From positions 496,001-560,000 of the forward strand of contig JAHDWB010000001.1 of NCBI GenBank assembly GCA_023382595.1: a stretch of 64,000 nt of DNA, in the 5' to 3' direction. The stretch is from Anaerolineales bacterium. Its GTDB lineage: Bacteria; Chloroflexota; Anaerolineae; Anaerolineales; Villigracilaceae. Below, in pieces: positions 25,073-34,325 of this stretch. Numbering within the stretch: the first letter of the stretch is position 1; every line of letters starts with the position of its first letter. Below the pieces are notes generated by a model that saw only the letters and a list, made by a program, of their open reading frames with translations, had not been told where the DNA came from and did no database searches. The position numbers and the translations under genes were made by a program.

Positions 25073-27541
25073 CTATATCTTCAATTTTCGCAAACGCAGG
25101 CTGTTCGTCACCACGAAGACACTGCTGAACGCCATCGCGCCAGCTGCGAGCATCGGGTTCAAATATCCCAGCGCCGCGGCGGGGATCAACAGCACGTTAT
25201 AAAAGAACGCCCAGAACAGGTTCTGCTTGATCGTCCGCAGTGTTTTGCGCGAGAGATTGATCGCGCGAGAGACGCCGCGCAGGTCGCCGCTCATCAACGT
25301 CACGGGCGCAGCAGCCATCGCCACATCCGTTCCCGTTCCGATGGCAAGACCGACGTCCGCTTGTGCAAGCGCGGGCGCATCGTTCACGCCGTCACCGACC
25401 ATCGCCACAACAGATGACGCAGCGGACGATTGAAGCTTTTTCACCTCAGATGACTTGCCTTCGGGCAGAACTTCCGCCAGCACCGTATCCACGCCGACCT
25501 GTTTCGCGATCGCCTCGGCGGTCTTTTGGTTGTCGCCCGTGATCATCGCAACCTGCAAACCCATCTTGTGCAGATCGGCAATCGCATCCTGCGAACTATC
25601 TTTGATGGTGTCCGCAACCGCGATGACGCCAGCGGCTTCGTTATCGATCGCAACCAGCATGGCGGTCTTCGCTTCGGATTGCAGGCGCGAGACTTCGGAC
25701 TCGAGACTCCCCAACTGGATGCCGCGCGCCTCGAACATTCTCTTGTTCCCAACCATGACGCTTCTGCCCTCGACCTCTGCCTGCACGCCATGCCCAGCCT
25801 CTGCCTTGAACCCGGCAGGATCCACCAATGTCAGCCCGCGAGTCGTTGCTTCCGCCCAAATCGCTTCCCCAAGCGGATGTTCACTTCCTTTTTCCACGGA
25901 GGCAGCGAAGCGCAGGAGTTCATCTGCGGTCAATCGTCCACCGTCCACGGTCACTATGTCTGTAACAGCAGGCTGTCCCTTTGTGATCGTCCCGGTTTTA
26001 TCCAAAACTACCACGTTGACCTTGCCCGCGCGTTCCAACGCTTCGCTACTGCGGAAGAGAATTCCCGCCTCCGCGCCTTTGCCCGTTCCAACCATGATGG
26101 CGGTCGGCGTGGCAAGCCCCATCGCGCACGGACAGGCGATCACCAGCACGGCGACCATGTTGATCAGCGCGCGGGTGAACGGGTCAATGTCCGCGTTGAT
26201 GGCAAGCGGCGGACCGAAGAAATACCAGCCGATAAATGTCAGCAAGGCAATGACGATCACGATCGGCACGAACACCGACGAGACTTGGTCCACCAGTTTT
26301 TGGATCGGCGCCTTGCTTCCCTGCGCATCCTCCACCAATTTGATGATCTGCGCCAGCGCGGTCTCGCGTCCGACCTTGGTGGCTTCAAATTTCAACATGC
26401 CGAGCTTGTTCAATGTCGCGCCGATGACCGTGTCCCCCTGTTTCTTCTCAACCGGGAGGGATTCACCTGTCAGCATGGATTCATCCACGGAACTGCGCCC
26501 TTCGACGACTACGCCATCCACGGGGATCTTCTCGCCCGGCTTGACGAGGACAATGTCACCGACGCGGACGTCATCTATGGAGACCTCAGCCTCCTCCCCG
26601 TCGCGGATGACGCGGGCGGTCTTGGCGCGGAGTCCCATCAGTTTCTTGATCGCTTCGGAGGTACGTCCCTTGGCGCGCGCTTCGAGAAATTTCCCGAGTT
26701 TAATAAGCGTGATGATCACCGCCGCCGTCTCGTAATAGACGTGCCCCATCAGCCAGCCGAACGTGATCGGCAGGGAATACAGGAATGCGGCAGAGGTACC
26801 CATGGCGATCAACACGTCCATGTTCGCGGACCTGTTGCGGATTGCTTTGAACGCACCGATGTAATATTGCCAGCCGACATAAAATTGAACGGGGATGGCA
26901 AGCGCCAGCATCAGCCAGTTGAACCACGGCTGGGCATCGCGCATCCCGCCCATGGAATGTCCAGGGACGTAAACGAACTCAGGTAAAAGACCGAAGTCCT
27001 TACTCATGGATAGCAGGAAGAGCGGAACCGTGAAGATTAAACCGATAATGAGCAGGCGGCGCTGTTCGTTGATCTCATGTTCGCGCGCCTTGGCTTCGGC
27101 ATCTTCCGCCTCGCCGCCGAGTTCAACGGCTTCAAATCCAATCGAAGAGACCGCACGGCGGAGTTCCGCCTGCGTAATGATGGTCGGGATATATTTAACA
27201 CGCGCCTTTTCTGTGGTGAAACTGACTTGTGCTTCAAGAACACCTTCGAGTTTCGTCAGGGCGCTTTCGAGGCGGCGGGCATCGTTGTCATCGGACAAAC
27301 GCTTGATGACAAGGTCCGCTTCACCAGTAGCGACACCATATCCGGCGCGGTTGACGCGGGCGATGAAATCGGTCAGCCCGAGTTTGGCGGAGTCGAAATC
27401 CACTGTGGCGCGCTCGGAGGAAAGGTTCACCACTGCTGTCTGCACGCCGTCCAGTTTCTTGAGGTTGCGCTCGACGGTGGCGACGCAGTTGGCACAGGTC
27501 ATGCCGGTGATGGGGAGAGTGAGTTGTTTGGTATCGGTCAT
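25073..27541 (-). CDS. copA: Cu+-exporting P1B-type ATPase
   Basis: Membrane ATPase of 822 residues. The N-terminal HMA domain carries GMTCANC (residues 13-19). A second HMA-like domain (~75-145) has lost CxxC. The transport motif CPC is near residue 470 ([13 protein letters not shown]). The phosphorylated Asp is in DKTGTITKG (~512). TGES, the HP motif (GSEHPLGEA) and [10 protein letters not shown] complete the catalytic set. It pumps Cu+ out of the cytoplasm. It is the central gene of csoR-copZ-copA-TauE/cupredoxin-copZ. Confidence 0.95.
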   Translation of the reverse strand: MTDTKQLTLPITGMTCANCVATVERNLKKLDGVQTAVVNLSSERATVDFDSAKLGLTDFIARVNRAGYGVATGEADLVIKRLSDDNDARRLESALTKLEGVLEAQVSFTTEKARVKYIPTIITQAELRRAVSSIGFEAVELGGEAEDAEAKAREHEINEQRRLLIIGLIFTVPLFLLSMSKDFGLLPEFVYVPGHSMGGMRDAQPWFNWLMLALAIPVQFYVGWQYYIGAFKAIRNRSANMDVLIAMGTSAAFLYSLPITFGWLMGHVYYETAAVIITLIKLGKFLEARAKGRTSEAIKKLMGLRAKTARVIRDGEEAEVSIDDVRVGDIVLVKPGEKIPVDGVVVEGRSSVDESMLTGESLPVEKKQGDTVIGATLNKLGMLKFEATKVGRETALAQIIKLVEDAQGSKAPIQKLVDQVSSVFVPIVIVIALLTFIGWYFFGPPLAINADIDPFTRALINMVAVLVIACPCAMGLATPTAIMVGTGKGAEAGILFRSSEALERAGKVNVVVLDKTGTITKGQPAVTDIVTVDGGRLTADELLRFAASVEKGSEHPLGEAIWAEATTRGLTLVDPAGFKAEAGHGVQAEVEGRSVMVGNKRMFEARGIQLGSLESEVSRLQSEAKTAMLVAIDNEAAGVIAVADTIKDSSQDAIADLHKMGLQVAMITGDNQKTAEAIAKQVGVDTVLAEVLPEGKSSEVKKLQSSAASSVVAMVGDGVNDAPALAQADVGLAIGTGTDVAMAAAPVTLMSGDLRGVSRAINLSRKTLRTIKQNLFWAFFYNVLLIPAAALGYLNPMLAAGAMAFSSVFVVTNSLRLRKLKI

Positions 27542-27555
27542 TGACGTTCCTATAA

Positions 27556-27588
27556 AGATCTGACAGGTCTTGGAAATCTGTCAGATCT
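27556..27588. repeat. Inverted repeat between copA and the upstream chaperone gene
   Basis: AGATCTGACAG (27556-27566) pairs perfectly with CTGTCAGATCT (27578-27588), loop GTCTTGGAAAT. No T-run follows. A related sequence, AGATCTGTCAGGTTTTT, recurs at 57720-57736, so this looks like a dispersed intergenic hairpin repeat. Confidence 0.7.
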
Positions 27589-27593
27589 GAAAC

Positions 27594-27812
27594 TTATAGC
27601 GTGATCAGTCCTTCGGCGGGATAGTTGATCTCCGCCAGCAACGCCTTGATGCTTTCTTCCGTGGCAGGCGCATCGAATGTGATCTCGACCTTCTTGGTCG
27701 CTTCATCTGCCTTCACGGATTGGACACCCTGTAATTCGCCCACTTCCATTTCGATGGTATGGGTGCAGTGTCCGCAATGAATGGCGGGAACGGTATAGGT
27801 TACTGTGGTCAT
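27594..27812 (-). CDS. copZ: Copper chaperone-like HMA protein (second gene of copper operon)
   Basis: Single HMA domain of 72 residues with the ligand motif AIHCGHCTHTIEMEV (CGHC). The histidine between the cysteines and the Cys-x-x-Cys-x-His pattern differ from the more usual CSNC of the other chaperone, so metal affinity may differ. AAGGAGA lies 8 bp before the start at 27812; an in-frame start at 27881 adds 23 charged, non-conserved residues. It lies between csoR and copA. Confidence 0.88.
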   Translation of the reverse strand: MTTVTYTVPAIHCGHCTHTIEMEVGELQGVQSVKADEATKKVEITFDAPATEESIKALLAEINYPAEGLITL

Positions 27813-27896
27813 GATCTGTTTCTCCTTGGAATTATTTTTATATTCATCAGTGGTTTTGACATCGTACCTGCAGTTGTCCAACCACCAATTTTCAAA

Positions 27897-28166
27897 TTAA
27901 ACCTTTGTCGACATCTCGAACACTTCGGTGATCTCTTTCAGCACACGTTCGCGTTCTTTCCTGTCATTGCCTTGAATGGCGGTGATGACACAGGAATTCA
28001 GGTGATCTTCCAGAATCCGCGAACTGACCTTGTTCAGAGCCGCTTCGATCGCCTGTATCTGGCGGATGACGTCGATGCAGTAGGCGTCCTCCTCCACCAT
28101 GCGGATGACGCCGCGCAGGTGTCCTTCCACTGTCTTCAATCTTCGGATCGTATTGTCGTTTTCCAT
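27897..28166 (-). CDS. csoR: CsoR-type copper-sensing repressor
   Basis: All-helical DUF156 repressor of 89 residues. The Cu+ ligand set of CsoR is complete: Cys30, His55 and Cys59 (in AYCIDVIRQI and EDHLNSCV), with the 25- and 4-residue spacing of the family. Copper binding releases DNA. It is the first gene of the copper operon, and a G-tract palindrome typical of CsoR operators lies 41 bp upstream, so it should control itself and all four downstream genes. Confidence 0.93.
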   Translation of the reverse strand: MENDNTIRRLKTVEGHLRGVIRMVEEDAYCIDVIRQIQAIEAALNKVSSRILEDHLNSCVITAIQGNDRKERERVLKEITEVFEMSTKV

Positions 28167-28206
28167 AAGTTCCTCATTATCTTGGATACGGCTCTCATGA
28201 TGTTCT

Positions 28207-28230
28207 TACCCCCCCCAGGGGGGATGGGTA
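28207..28230 (-). promoter_or_regulatory. Putative CsoR operator
   Basis: TACC followed by a run of C (28209-28216), one A, six G (28218-28223) and then ATGGGTA, giving a pseudo-palindrome with TA(C) and G(TA) ends. CsoR-family operators are G/C-tract palindromes of this form. The position just upstream of csoR supports autoregulation. Confidence 0.65.
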
Positions 28231-28291
28231 TGCCAAATATACAACGATCCACATAATCACGTCAAGTGGATGAATGTCACTGCAAATCGGG

Positions 28292-28303
28292 TAAAATAGC
28301 CCG
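28292..28303 (+). promoter_or_regulatory. -10 element giving a probable leaderless lipoprotein transcript
   Basis: TAAAAT (28292-28297) lies 6 nt before the ATG at 28304 with AGCCCG between and no Shine-Dalgarno sequence. Confidence 0.45.
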
Positions 28304-28918
28304 ATGCAACGCACAATCCTAATCATGGTTTTGCTCCTGCTTCTGCTCACAGGATGCGCCCAAAACCAAAACTCCCAAACCGAGCAGATCAACCGTGCTG
28401 TGGCGGCAACCCTGACGGCGCTTCCCGCGCCGACGGAAATGGCACAGCCGACGCCTCCCCCGCCTCCCACCCCGTTCAGCCTGGCAGGTTTGTTCTGCGA
28501 ATACCAATTCTGCATCGGACATCCTGTGGATATCGCCTTCTTTGACGTAAGCGCACAGCAGAACCCCGCCGCGCCCAGCACCTACAGCCAGGGTTTGATC
28601 GCCGCATTCAACGCCAATCTCTTCATGCAGTTGATCTGGCAGTTCGCCCCCGGCACAGCCGACCCGAAATTCATCATGGATACCATCATCAACGACGGAC
28701 TCGATACCCGCGAAGGACAAATGGAAGTCATGTTGATCCGCGACATGAACGTGGTGTACATCAACATCGCATCCACCGCCACGCCGGTCCTGCCGTACGG
28801 CGGCGTCGGTGCATGGACCTGCGGCGACCGCGTCTTTGCATGGAAAGGCTACACGCCCCTGGCTGAAAATGCGCGCCCATTGTTCGACGAAGCCCTGTCA
28901 CGCTTTGCCTGCGAATAG
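28304..28918 (+). CDS. Putative lipoprotein of unknown function
   Basis: Exported protein of 204 residues with a lipoprotein signal: short basic start, hydrophobic core, and lipobox LLTGC (Cys18). A Thr/Pro-rich linker follows (ALPAPTEMAQPTPPPPPTPF, residues ~40-60). The folded part has four cysteines (FCEYQFC and TCG...FACE), possibly two disulfides. No known domain is recognised. It is monocistronic and ends in a bidirectional terminator. Confidence 0.7.
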   Translation: MQRTILIMVLLLLLLTGCAQNQNSQTEQINRAVAATLTALPAPTEMAQPTPPPPPTPFSLAGLFCEYQFCIGHPVDIAFFDVSAQQNPAAPSTYSQGLIAAFNANLFMQLIWQFAPGTADPKFIMDTIINDGLDTREGQMEVMLIRDMNVVYINIASTATPVLPYGGVGAWTCGDRVFAWKGYTPLAENARPLFDEALSRFACE

Positions 28919-28932
28919 CCATTTCAATTTCA

Positions 28933-28968
28933 TAAAAAACGGCTGGTCAGTGACCAGCCGTTTTTTTA
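28933..28968. terminator. Bidirectional rho-independent terminator
   Basis: Stem ACGGCTGGTCA with TGACCAGCCGT around one G, flanked by A6 on the left and T7 on the right. It serves the plus-strand lipoprotein gene and the minus-strand MBL gene, whose stop codon it overlaps. Confidence 0.9.
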
Positions 28969-29652
28969 TCGTTTGAAATTCTCGATCTCCCGCCGCATCA
29001 CATCAGCGGGAAAATCCCTGCCATGCGCGGGATGTACGCGCTTGATCCCCATCGGCAGTATCTTTCGCCAACTCTCCACCACCATGCGAATATCATCCGC
29101 AAGGATCGGCAACCCCGGCGTCCGGCGCAGATACCAATCATTCATCGCCATATCACCAACAAACGCATCGCCCGAATCCAAAAGGATGCTGACGTGCCCC
29201 ATCGAATGCCCCGGCGTGTAAACTACTTTTCCGGGGATCCCGTATTTTTGCAACGACATCCCCTCGTCGTCAAGCGTCACATCCACTTTTACTTTTGGAA
29301 GTTTCGGATTCAGTAACAGTCTCGCAGATGCGGACATTATCTTCCCCCAGGCATTTACTCCATTTGGAAATGGCGGCTCGCCCGTCTCGACCATGAACTG
29401 ATCCTGTCCATGAATCGCGACCTTCGCCCCGGTCAATTTCTGGATGTCGCTCAGACAGGTGATGTGATCCCAGTGACCATGCGTCAGTAGGATCAAGGCG
29501 ATTTCCTGCGGATCAACTCCGAGGTCCCGCAGGCGGCGCTTAAAGGATGGGAATCCGCCCTGCGCACCGCCATCAATCAAGACGGTCTGAGAGCCGCGCA
29601 GGAGATAGCAGTTGTCAATGCCGACCGGGATGCGATGAAAGGAAAATGTCAT
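28966..29652 (-). CDS. MBL-fold metallo-hydrolase
   Basis: Cytoplasmic metallo-beta-lactamase-fold protein of 228 residues. The zinc signature is THGHWDH (residues ~57-63). Further ligands are in TPGHSMGH, VGDMAMND and HPAHG. The start overlaps the stop of galE by 4 bp (ATGA), so the two are cotranslated. Substrate unknown; the GHxxGH spacing is of the glyoxalase II/hydrolase type. Confidence 0.87.
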   Translation of the reverse strand: MTFSFHRIPVGIDNCYLLRGSQTVLIDGGAQGGFPSFKRRLRDLGVDPQEIALILLTHGHWDHITCLSDIQKLTGAKVAIHGQDQFMVETGEPPFPNGVNAWGKIMSASARLLLNPKLPKVKVDVTLDDEGMSLQKYGIPGKVVYTPGHSMGHVSILLDSGDAFVGDMAMNDWYLRRTPGLPILADDIRMVVESWRKILPMGIKRVHPAHGRDFPADVMRREIENFKR

Positions 29653-30626
29653 TTTTCATATCCGTGCGGATGGGACATGTGCCACTCCCATGCGCTGGAG
29701 AGAATATCGTGCAGATTTGTGAATTGCGGATTCCAACCCAGTTCGCTTTTGATCCTGTCCGGTGACGCCACCAACCGTGCCGAGTCGCCGGGGCGGCGAG
29801 GCGCTTCGATGGCAGGAATGGCATGACCCGTCACTTTGCGCGCGGCGTCGATCACTTCACGCACGGAAAAGCCGTTCCCGCTTCCGACATTGTACGTCAT
29901 CTTTTGGCGTTTTTCCAATGCGTCCAACGCCAGAATATGCGCCGAGACCAGATCTGCAATATGAATGTAATCGCGGATGCAAGTCCCATCCGGCGTGGGG
30001 TAATCCGTACCGAAAATGGTGGCGGAGTCCGCCCGACCCAGTGCGATCTGCAACACACGCGGAATAAGATGCGACTCAGGCTGGTGCGCTTCGCCGCGTC
30101 CCGGTAACGCGCCGCAGGCGTTGAAATACCGCAACACGGCAAAATGCAGCCCATAAATTTCGCAATACCAGTTGAGCGCCTGCTCGGTCATCAATTTGGT
30201 GTGACCATAGACATTGGTCGGTTCGAGCGGAGATTCTTCTGTAAGCGGCTCCTCGCTGGACTGATAGACCGCCGCTGTGGAGGAAAAGACGAGCTTCTTC
30301 ACCCCAGCCTTCACCGCTGTTTCCATCAATTGCAGGGAGTTGGTAAAGTTGTTGCGGAAGAATTTACCGGGGTCTTTCATACTCTCGCCTGCTTCGATAA
30401 AAGCGGCAAAGTGCATGATGGCGTCATATTTTTTTGATGTCAGCGCCTCGGCGAGTGCGTGGCTGTCATCCAGGGATGCGTGGATGAACTCCGCATCTTT
30501 CGGGACCGCAGCACGGTGACCGGTGACCAGAGAGTCGTACACGGTGACGGAGTGCCCCGCGTTGAGCAATGCTTCTGCTGTGGCGGAACCAATATACCCT
30601 GCGCCGCCTGTGACAAAGATATTCAT
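29649..30626 (-). CDS. galE: UDP-glucose 4-epimerase
   Basis: Short-chain dehydrogenase-type epimerase of 325 residues that interconverts UDP-glucose and UDP-galactose for polysaccharide synthesis. The NAD motif is TGGAGYIGS at the N-terminus. The catalytic pair is YGHTKLM (YxxxK, about residue 148). The substrate-binding FNACGALPGRGE and the C-terminal WNPQFTNLHDIL are typical. The start at 30626 has AGGAG 5-9 bp upstream. It is translationally coupled to the downstream MBL gene. Confidence 0.93.
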   Translation of the reverse strand: MNIFVTGGAGYIGSATAEALLNAGHSVTVYDSLVTGHRAAVPKDAEFIHASLDDSHALAEALTSKKYDAIMHFAAFIEAGESMKDPGKFFRNNFTNSLQLMETAVKAGVKKLVFSSTAAVYQSSEEPLTEESPLEPTNVYGHTKLMTEQALNWYCEIYGLHFAVLRYFNACGALPGRGEAHQPESHLIPRVLQIALGRADSATIFGTDYPTPDGTCIRDYIHIADLVSAHILALDALEKRQKMTYNVGSGNGFSVREVIDAARKVTGHAIPAIEAPRRPGDSARLVASPDRIKSELGWNPQFTNLHDILSSAWEWHMSHPHGYEK

Positions 30627-30661
30627 ACCTGCTCCTGAGAGAGATTGTCCCGAATTATATC

Positions 30662-31558
30662 TTATTGCTCCGCAGGTTCTGTCTGCCACGCCTGAACATA
30701 CCACCGCAGGTATTCGTCCACGTGATCGCGCCAATAGGTTTCCGAGTGATCACCCGCATAAAGATGATATTCATGGAGATAGTTATTCCGTACCAGCATT
30801 TGCTCGAACAGGGTGATGCTGGGAAGTTCGCGGTCGGTGTCGCCCACATCCAACCAAAGACGAGGGCGAGCATCAGCGGGCATATTCCTGAGCACCCGTT
30901 CCATGGCGGGCGCATTGGCATTGAAGATGGCTGGGGAATGCAAACCGATCGTCCCGAACAGTTCAGGGAATTCAAAACCGAGTTTCACCGCCCAGCCCCC
31001 GCCGCGCGAGAGTCCGCCCAGGGCACGATACTCCCGATCTGTGATCGTACGGTAGTTCTTGTCCATGTGCGGGATGATGTCAAGGATCAGGCGGTCACCG
31101 AAACCGACGCCCGGTTGTGCATACCAGTACCGGTCGTCGGGGAAGACCATGATGAAGGAACGGCTCTCACCGGAATGAATAAGCTGGTCCGCGATCTGCG
31201 GCGCGGCGAGACGCACCCATTGATCCTGGTTATACGTCTGTCCGTGAAGCAGATAGAGCACGGGATAGCGCAGGTCGGTCATTTCGGAGTAGCATGGCGG
31301 GAGGTAAATCAGAAATTCCTGCGGCGGGTTGGTGTATGAAATGACGTCCTGCTGGATCGTGCCGGGTTGGGTGAGGCAGGTCAAGGGTGTGGCAGTGACT
31401 GTCGGCGGGACGGGACTTGGGGTGGGTGTGACCGTTGCGGCGGGAGGAGGGGAGGTCACGGTTGGGGTTGGGATCGATTCATTTGAGGGGGAACAGGCTG
31501 AAATAAAAAAAAGAAGCGAAAAAAAGGTCAGAAACAAAACTGCTTGACGGGTACTCAT
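30662..31558 (-). CDS. Lipid-anchored esterase (esterase D / enterochelin-esterase-like)
   Basis: Exported alpha/beta hydrolase of 298 residues. The signal peptide ends in a lipobox (FFISACS), followed by a Thr/Pro/Val linker (TPTVTSPPPAATVTPTPSP). The nucleophile is in GLSRGGG, and GDHSETYWRDHVDEY near the C-terminus holds the catalytic His. IIPHMDKNYRT is typical of the family. The start at 31558 is preferred because TATAAT ends 7 nt upstream (leaderless); a second ATG at 31567 overlaps that -10. The substrate is unknown. Confidence 0.82.
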   Translation of the reverse strand: MSTRQAVLFLTFFSLLFFISACSPSNESIPTPTVTSPPPAATVTPTPSPVPPTVTATPLTCLTQPGTIQQDVISYTNPPQEFLIYLPPCYSEMTDLRYPVLYLLHGQTYNQDQWVRLAAPQIADQLIHSGESRSFIMVFPDDRYWYAQPGVGFGDRLILDIIPHMDKNYRTITDREYRALGGLSRGGGWAVKLGFEFPELFGTIGLHSPAIFNANAPAMERVLRNMPADARPRLWLDVGDTDRELPSITLFEQMLVRNNYLHEYHLYAGDHSETYWRDHVDEYLRWYVQAWQTEPAEQ

Positions 31559-31571
31559 CCTTCGCATTATA
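31559..31571 (-). promoter_or_regulatory. Perfect -10 TATAAT giving a probable leaderless esterase transcript
   Basis: On the minus strand TATAAT (31571-31566) is followed by GCGAAGG and the ATG at 31558. The gap of 7 nt equals that before mrpA and the LysM gene. Confidence 0.5.
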
Positions 31572-31592
31572 CTCGGCAGGCTTGAATGTCAT

Positions 31593-31667
31593 CGGGGCGT
31601 GGCGCAGTCCGGCTAGCGCGCTTGCTTTGGGAGCAAGAGGTCGTAGGTTCGAATCCTATCGCCCCGA
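31593..31667 (+). tRNA. tRNA-Pro (anticodon TGG)
   Basis: 75-nt cloverleaf. The acceptor CGGGGCG pairs with CGCCCCG over 7 bp. The anticodon stem CTTGC/GCAAG encloses TTTGGGA with TGG at positions 34-36, and the T loop is TTCGAAT. CCA is not encoded (CAA follows the discriminator A). It stands alone between the esterase and the next plus-strand gene. Confidence 0.95.
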
Positions 31668-31746
31668 CAATATCAGAGGCACGGAGGCGGCTCTTCGCGC
31701 CTTTTTTCTTTAACAGGATGTGTTAAAATTGTTACAGAGGTCATTT

Positions 31747-32049
31747 ATGGCAAACAAGTTTGATGGTGTCATCGAAGCAGTCCGCTATAAAAATGGACAG
31801 ATTAGCATGGTGCGCGCATTCGAGCGGCGCGGAGCGGCGTTTTCCGATTGGGTCTTGCTTGACCGAAAATCACTTTTGGAACGCCTGCAAAAAGGGAGAC
31901 AGTTTGTGACCGGCTCGCGAAAAGAACTGCTGGCAGGGACATTCGAGGTCGGAAAATCTGTCAAGTTGGTCAAACAGGACGAGCGCGAGTGGATCGCAAC
32001 CCGCGAGAACGCGGAACGCGACGAACTTGAGCAGGTGCCGCACTTCTAA
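31747..32049 (+). CDS. Conserved small protein of unknown function
   Basis: Basic soluble protein of 100 residues, not recognised. Visible pattern: FDGVIEAVRYKNGQISMVRA, a beta hairpin, then FSDWVLLDRKSLLERLQKGRQ and VGKSVKLVKQDEREWI. The ATG at 31747 has AGAGG at 8 bp; an earlier in-frame start at 31720 lacks this. It is followed 12 bp later by the NERD-like gene, so the two are probably one operon. Confidence 0.7.
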   Translation: MANKFDGVIEAVRYKNGQISMVRAFERRGAAFSDWVLLDRKSLLERLQKGRQFVTGSRKELLAGTFEVGKSVKLVKQDEREWIATRENAERDELEQVPHF

Positions 32050-32061
32050 CCGTACATCGCC

Positions 32062-32985
32062 ATGAGAATCATTGACAAAACCCCCTTCCAGGATGGAAAC
32101 GGAAATATCGGCTTGATCCAGCGTGTGCAAGGTACGCTGAAATATGGCTTGAACTGGTATCCCGAACTGGAGGCACAGAAGAAGGTCATCCCGCTGTTGG
32201 ACCGCGTGCTGGATAAAGGCTTTGTGCTGATCCGCAATTTCACCCTGCCATATAGCGAGATCGTGCTTCCCGTCATCCTGATCGGTCCGGGGAGTATTTC
32301 CATCATTGCCGTGACGCCGGTTAAGGGGCAATTTGAAGCCAAGGGTATCGACTGGAATAATGTCAACAGCGACGGCACAAGCACTCCAGCCCGCCGAAAT
32401 TTGATCGATTTGGTCACCAAGCTGGCGCGCGCGTTCCAGAAATATCTGGAGCGGAAAAAGATCCGTCTGCCGGTGCAGATCGATTCCGTCATCATCTGCA
32501 GCGACCCGGGTGCGCAGGTGGAAGCCATGCGTCCAATGGCGCGTGTGGTCCGTAGTGACGCCATCAAGCAGTTTGCCAACTCGCTGTTGCAGGCGCGCCC
32601 CATGATGCGAAATGACACCGTCTATGCGCTTGCGGATCGGATCATTGACCCTGAGTACAGCACATCCGATGAAGGCATGTACATCACCGATGAATCCGGG
32701 GCTGCCTCCCTGCGTGCGCAATCCATTTTCAATGCCGGCGAATCGGATGAGTTCGATCCCAACGACCTGGGGATCTTTCGAGATACTGCCGCGGATACGG
32801 ATACCATCCCGCCTCACCTTCAAGAACCGAATCCCGCCCGCCCGCGCCCCAAACAGGTTCTGGCAAAAAAACGAATCCTCGGCATGACCACCACCCAGCT
32901 CATCATGCTGGCAGGCATGCTTATTGTGGAATGCTGCGTCCTGATCGGCGCCGTCGCCGTATACTTCCTTTTCATGACATCATAA
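32062..32985 (+). CDS. NERD-like domain protein with C-terminal membrane anchor
   Basis: Protein of 307 residues. Residues ~25-150 resemble the nuclease-related (NERD) fold: strands LPVILIGPGSISIIAV and TPVKGQFEAKGIDW, then a helix and VQIDSVIICSDPGAQV. The usual restriction-endonuclease-like Asp/Glu-x-Lys pattern is only weakly kept (VKGQFEAKG). Residues ~170-270 are acidic and low in order. The C-terminus has one hydrophobic helix (LIMLAGMLIVECCVLIGAVA). Assignment to NERD is tentative; nuclease activity is not shown by the sequence. Confidence 0.5.
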   Translation: MRIIDKTPFQDGNGNIGLIQRVQGTLKYGLNWYPELEAQKKVIPLLDRVLDKGFVLIRNFTLPYSEIVLPVILIGPGSISIIAVTPVKGQFEAKGIDWNNVNSDGTSTPARRNLIDLVTKLARAFQKYLERKKIRLPVQIDSVIICSDPGAQVEAMRPMARVVRSDAIKQFANSLLQARPMMRNDTVYALADRIIDPEYSTSDEGMYITDESGAASLRAQSIFNAGESDEFDPNDLGIFRDTAADTDTIPPHLQEPNPARPRPKQVLAKKRILGMTTTQLIMLAGMLIVECCVLIGAVAVYFLFMTS

Positions 32986-32992
32986 ACTCAAA

Positions 32993-33724
32993 TTGAAAAC
33001 ACCTTTTCTATCTATTGTCATCCCGGCGCATAATGAAGAGGACCGCCTGCCCAACACGCTTGAAAAGATCTACAAGTTCCTCGAAACACAAGATTTTTTA
33101 TATGAAGTCATCATCGTAGAGAACGGAAGTTCCGACCACACGCTTGAACTTGCACAGGAATTCGCTCAAAGCCGACCAACTCTGCGCGTCCTTCAGGAAC
33201 AGAAGCGCGGAAAGGGAAACGCTGTCAAGCGCGGCATGTTGGAAGCGCACGGCGACTACCGCTTCATCTGCGACGCCGACCTGTCCATGCCCATCGAAGA
33301 ATTACTAAAGTTCATCCCCCCTGCCCTCCAACAATTCGATATCGCCATCGCCTCCCGCGAAGCTCCCGGCGCAGTCCGGTATAACGAACCCCCCTACCGC
33401 CACATCGGCGGACGCGCAGTCAACTTCATCATCCAATTGCTCATCCTGCCGGGTTTGAACGACACGCAATGCGGCTTCAAATGCTTTCGCGCAGACATCG
33501 CCGAAGCGATCTTCCGTCAACAAACGCTTGCAGGCTGGTCTTTCGACATCGAAATCCTCTATCTTGCGCGCCGCAAAAAATTCACCATCAACGAAATCCC
33601 CATCCACTGGTACTTCGACGCCGACAGCAAGGTCAGCGCCGTGCGCGACGCCGTCCGCATGATCAGCGACATCTTCCGCATCCATCTCAACGCCATCCGC
33701 GGCAGGTATGATCTCACCTCCTGA
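32993..33724 (+). CDS. GT2 glycosyltransferase, dolichyl-phosphate glucosyltransferase-like
   Basis: Glycosyltransferase of 243 residues, GT-A fold, with no membrane helices apparent. The N-terminal SIVIPAHNEEDRLPNTLEKI, the metal-binding DADLSMP (residues ~92-98), and the acceptor region NDTQCGFKCFRADIAEAIF match polyprenyl-phosphate hexose synthases. TTG at 32993 is used as the start because it aligns with the family and no ATG is available before the conserved block. It lies 7 bp after the NERD-like gene and overlaps rnhB by 17 bp. Confidence 0.88.
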   Translation: MKTPFLSIVIPAHNEEDRLPNTLEKIYKFLETQDFLYEVIIVENGSSDHTLELAQEFAQSRPTLRVLQEQKRGKGNAVKRGMLEAHGDYRFICDADLSMPIEELLKFIPPALQQFDIAIASREAPGAVRYNEPPYRHIGGRAVNFIIQLLILPGLNDTQCGFKCFRADIAEAIFRQQTLAGWSFDIEILYLARRKKFTINEIPIHWYFDADSKVSAVRDAVRMISDIFRIHLNAIRGRYDLTS

Positions 33725-34325
33725 TCTGACCCACGAACAAAAACTCTGGAACGCCTACGAACACATCGCAGGATTGGACGAAGCCGGACGCGGCGCACTG
33801 GCAGGACCGGTCTGCGTCGGAGCGGTCGTCCTGCCAAAAAAACCGTCGCTTCTTTCCCGGACTTTGAACCGGGCTCGCGATTCCAAGCAGATGACTCCCC
33901 GCGAGCGGACTCAACTTGCCCCGCAGATCAAAGCATCTGCCACCGCCTGGGGTATCGGCTTCGCCTCCGCCGAAGAGATCGACTTGCTCGGAATCGTCCC
34001 CGCCACACGCCTCGCCGCCAGCCGCGCCCTTGAAGCGCTTCATCTCATTCCGCACTTCCTGCTGACCGATTTCCGTCTCGAACTCCCCGAATTGGACATT
34101 CCCCAAACTGCGCTCGTCAAAGGCGACCAGCGTTCGTTGAGTATCGCAAGCGCATCCATCCTCGCAAAGACCGCCCGCGACGAACTCATGACCGAACTGG
34201 ACATCCAATACCCGAAATATGGCTTCTCCCGTCACAAGGGCTACGGCACGCGCCTGCACAGCGGAAGGATCACCCAACTGGGACACTCCCCCATTCACCG
34301 AAAAACATTCAAGTTAAAAAAATAA
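33708..34325 (+). CDS. rnhB: Ribonuclease HII
   Basis: Cytoplasmic endonuclease of 205 residues that removes ribonucleotides from RNA:DNA hybrids. The N-terminal catalytic Asp-Glu is in GLDEAGRGALAGPV. A third acidic residue is in FLLTDFRL (~residue 123). KGDQRSLSIASASILAK and HKGYGTRLH are conserved. The start overlaps the GT2 gene by 17 bp, which suggests cotranslation. Length is normal. Confidence 0.94.
   Translation: MISPPDLTHEQKLWNAYEHIAGLDEAGRGALAGPVCVGAVVLPKKPSLLSRTLNRARDSKQMTPRERTQLAPQIKASATAWGIGFASAEEIDLLGIVPATRLAASRALEALHLIPHFLLTDFRLELPELDIPQTALVKGDQRSLSIASASILAKTARDELMTELDIQYPKYGFSRHKGYGTRLHSGRITQLGHSPIHRKTFKLKK

Noticed and set aside
25526-26986. Long frames antisense to copA
   Set aside because: They are a consequence of codon bias in copA; no family features.
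32062-32985. NERD-like protein as an antiviral nuclease
   Set aside because: Catalytic residues are not convincing, and no defence genes are nearby.
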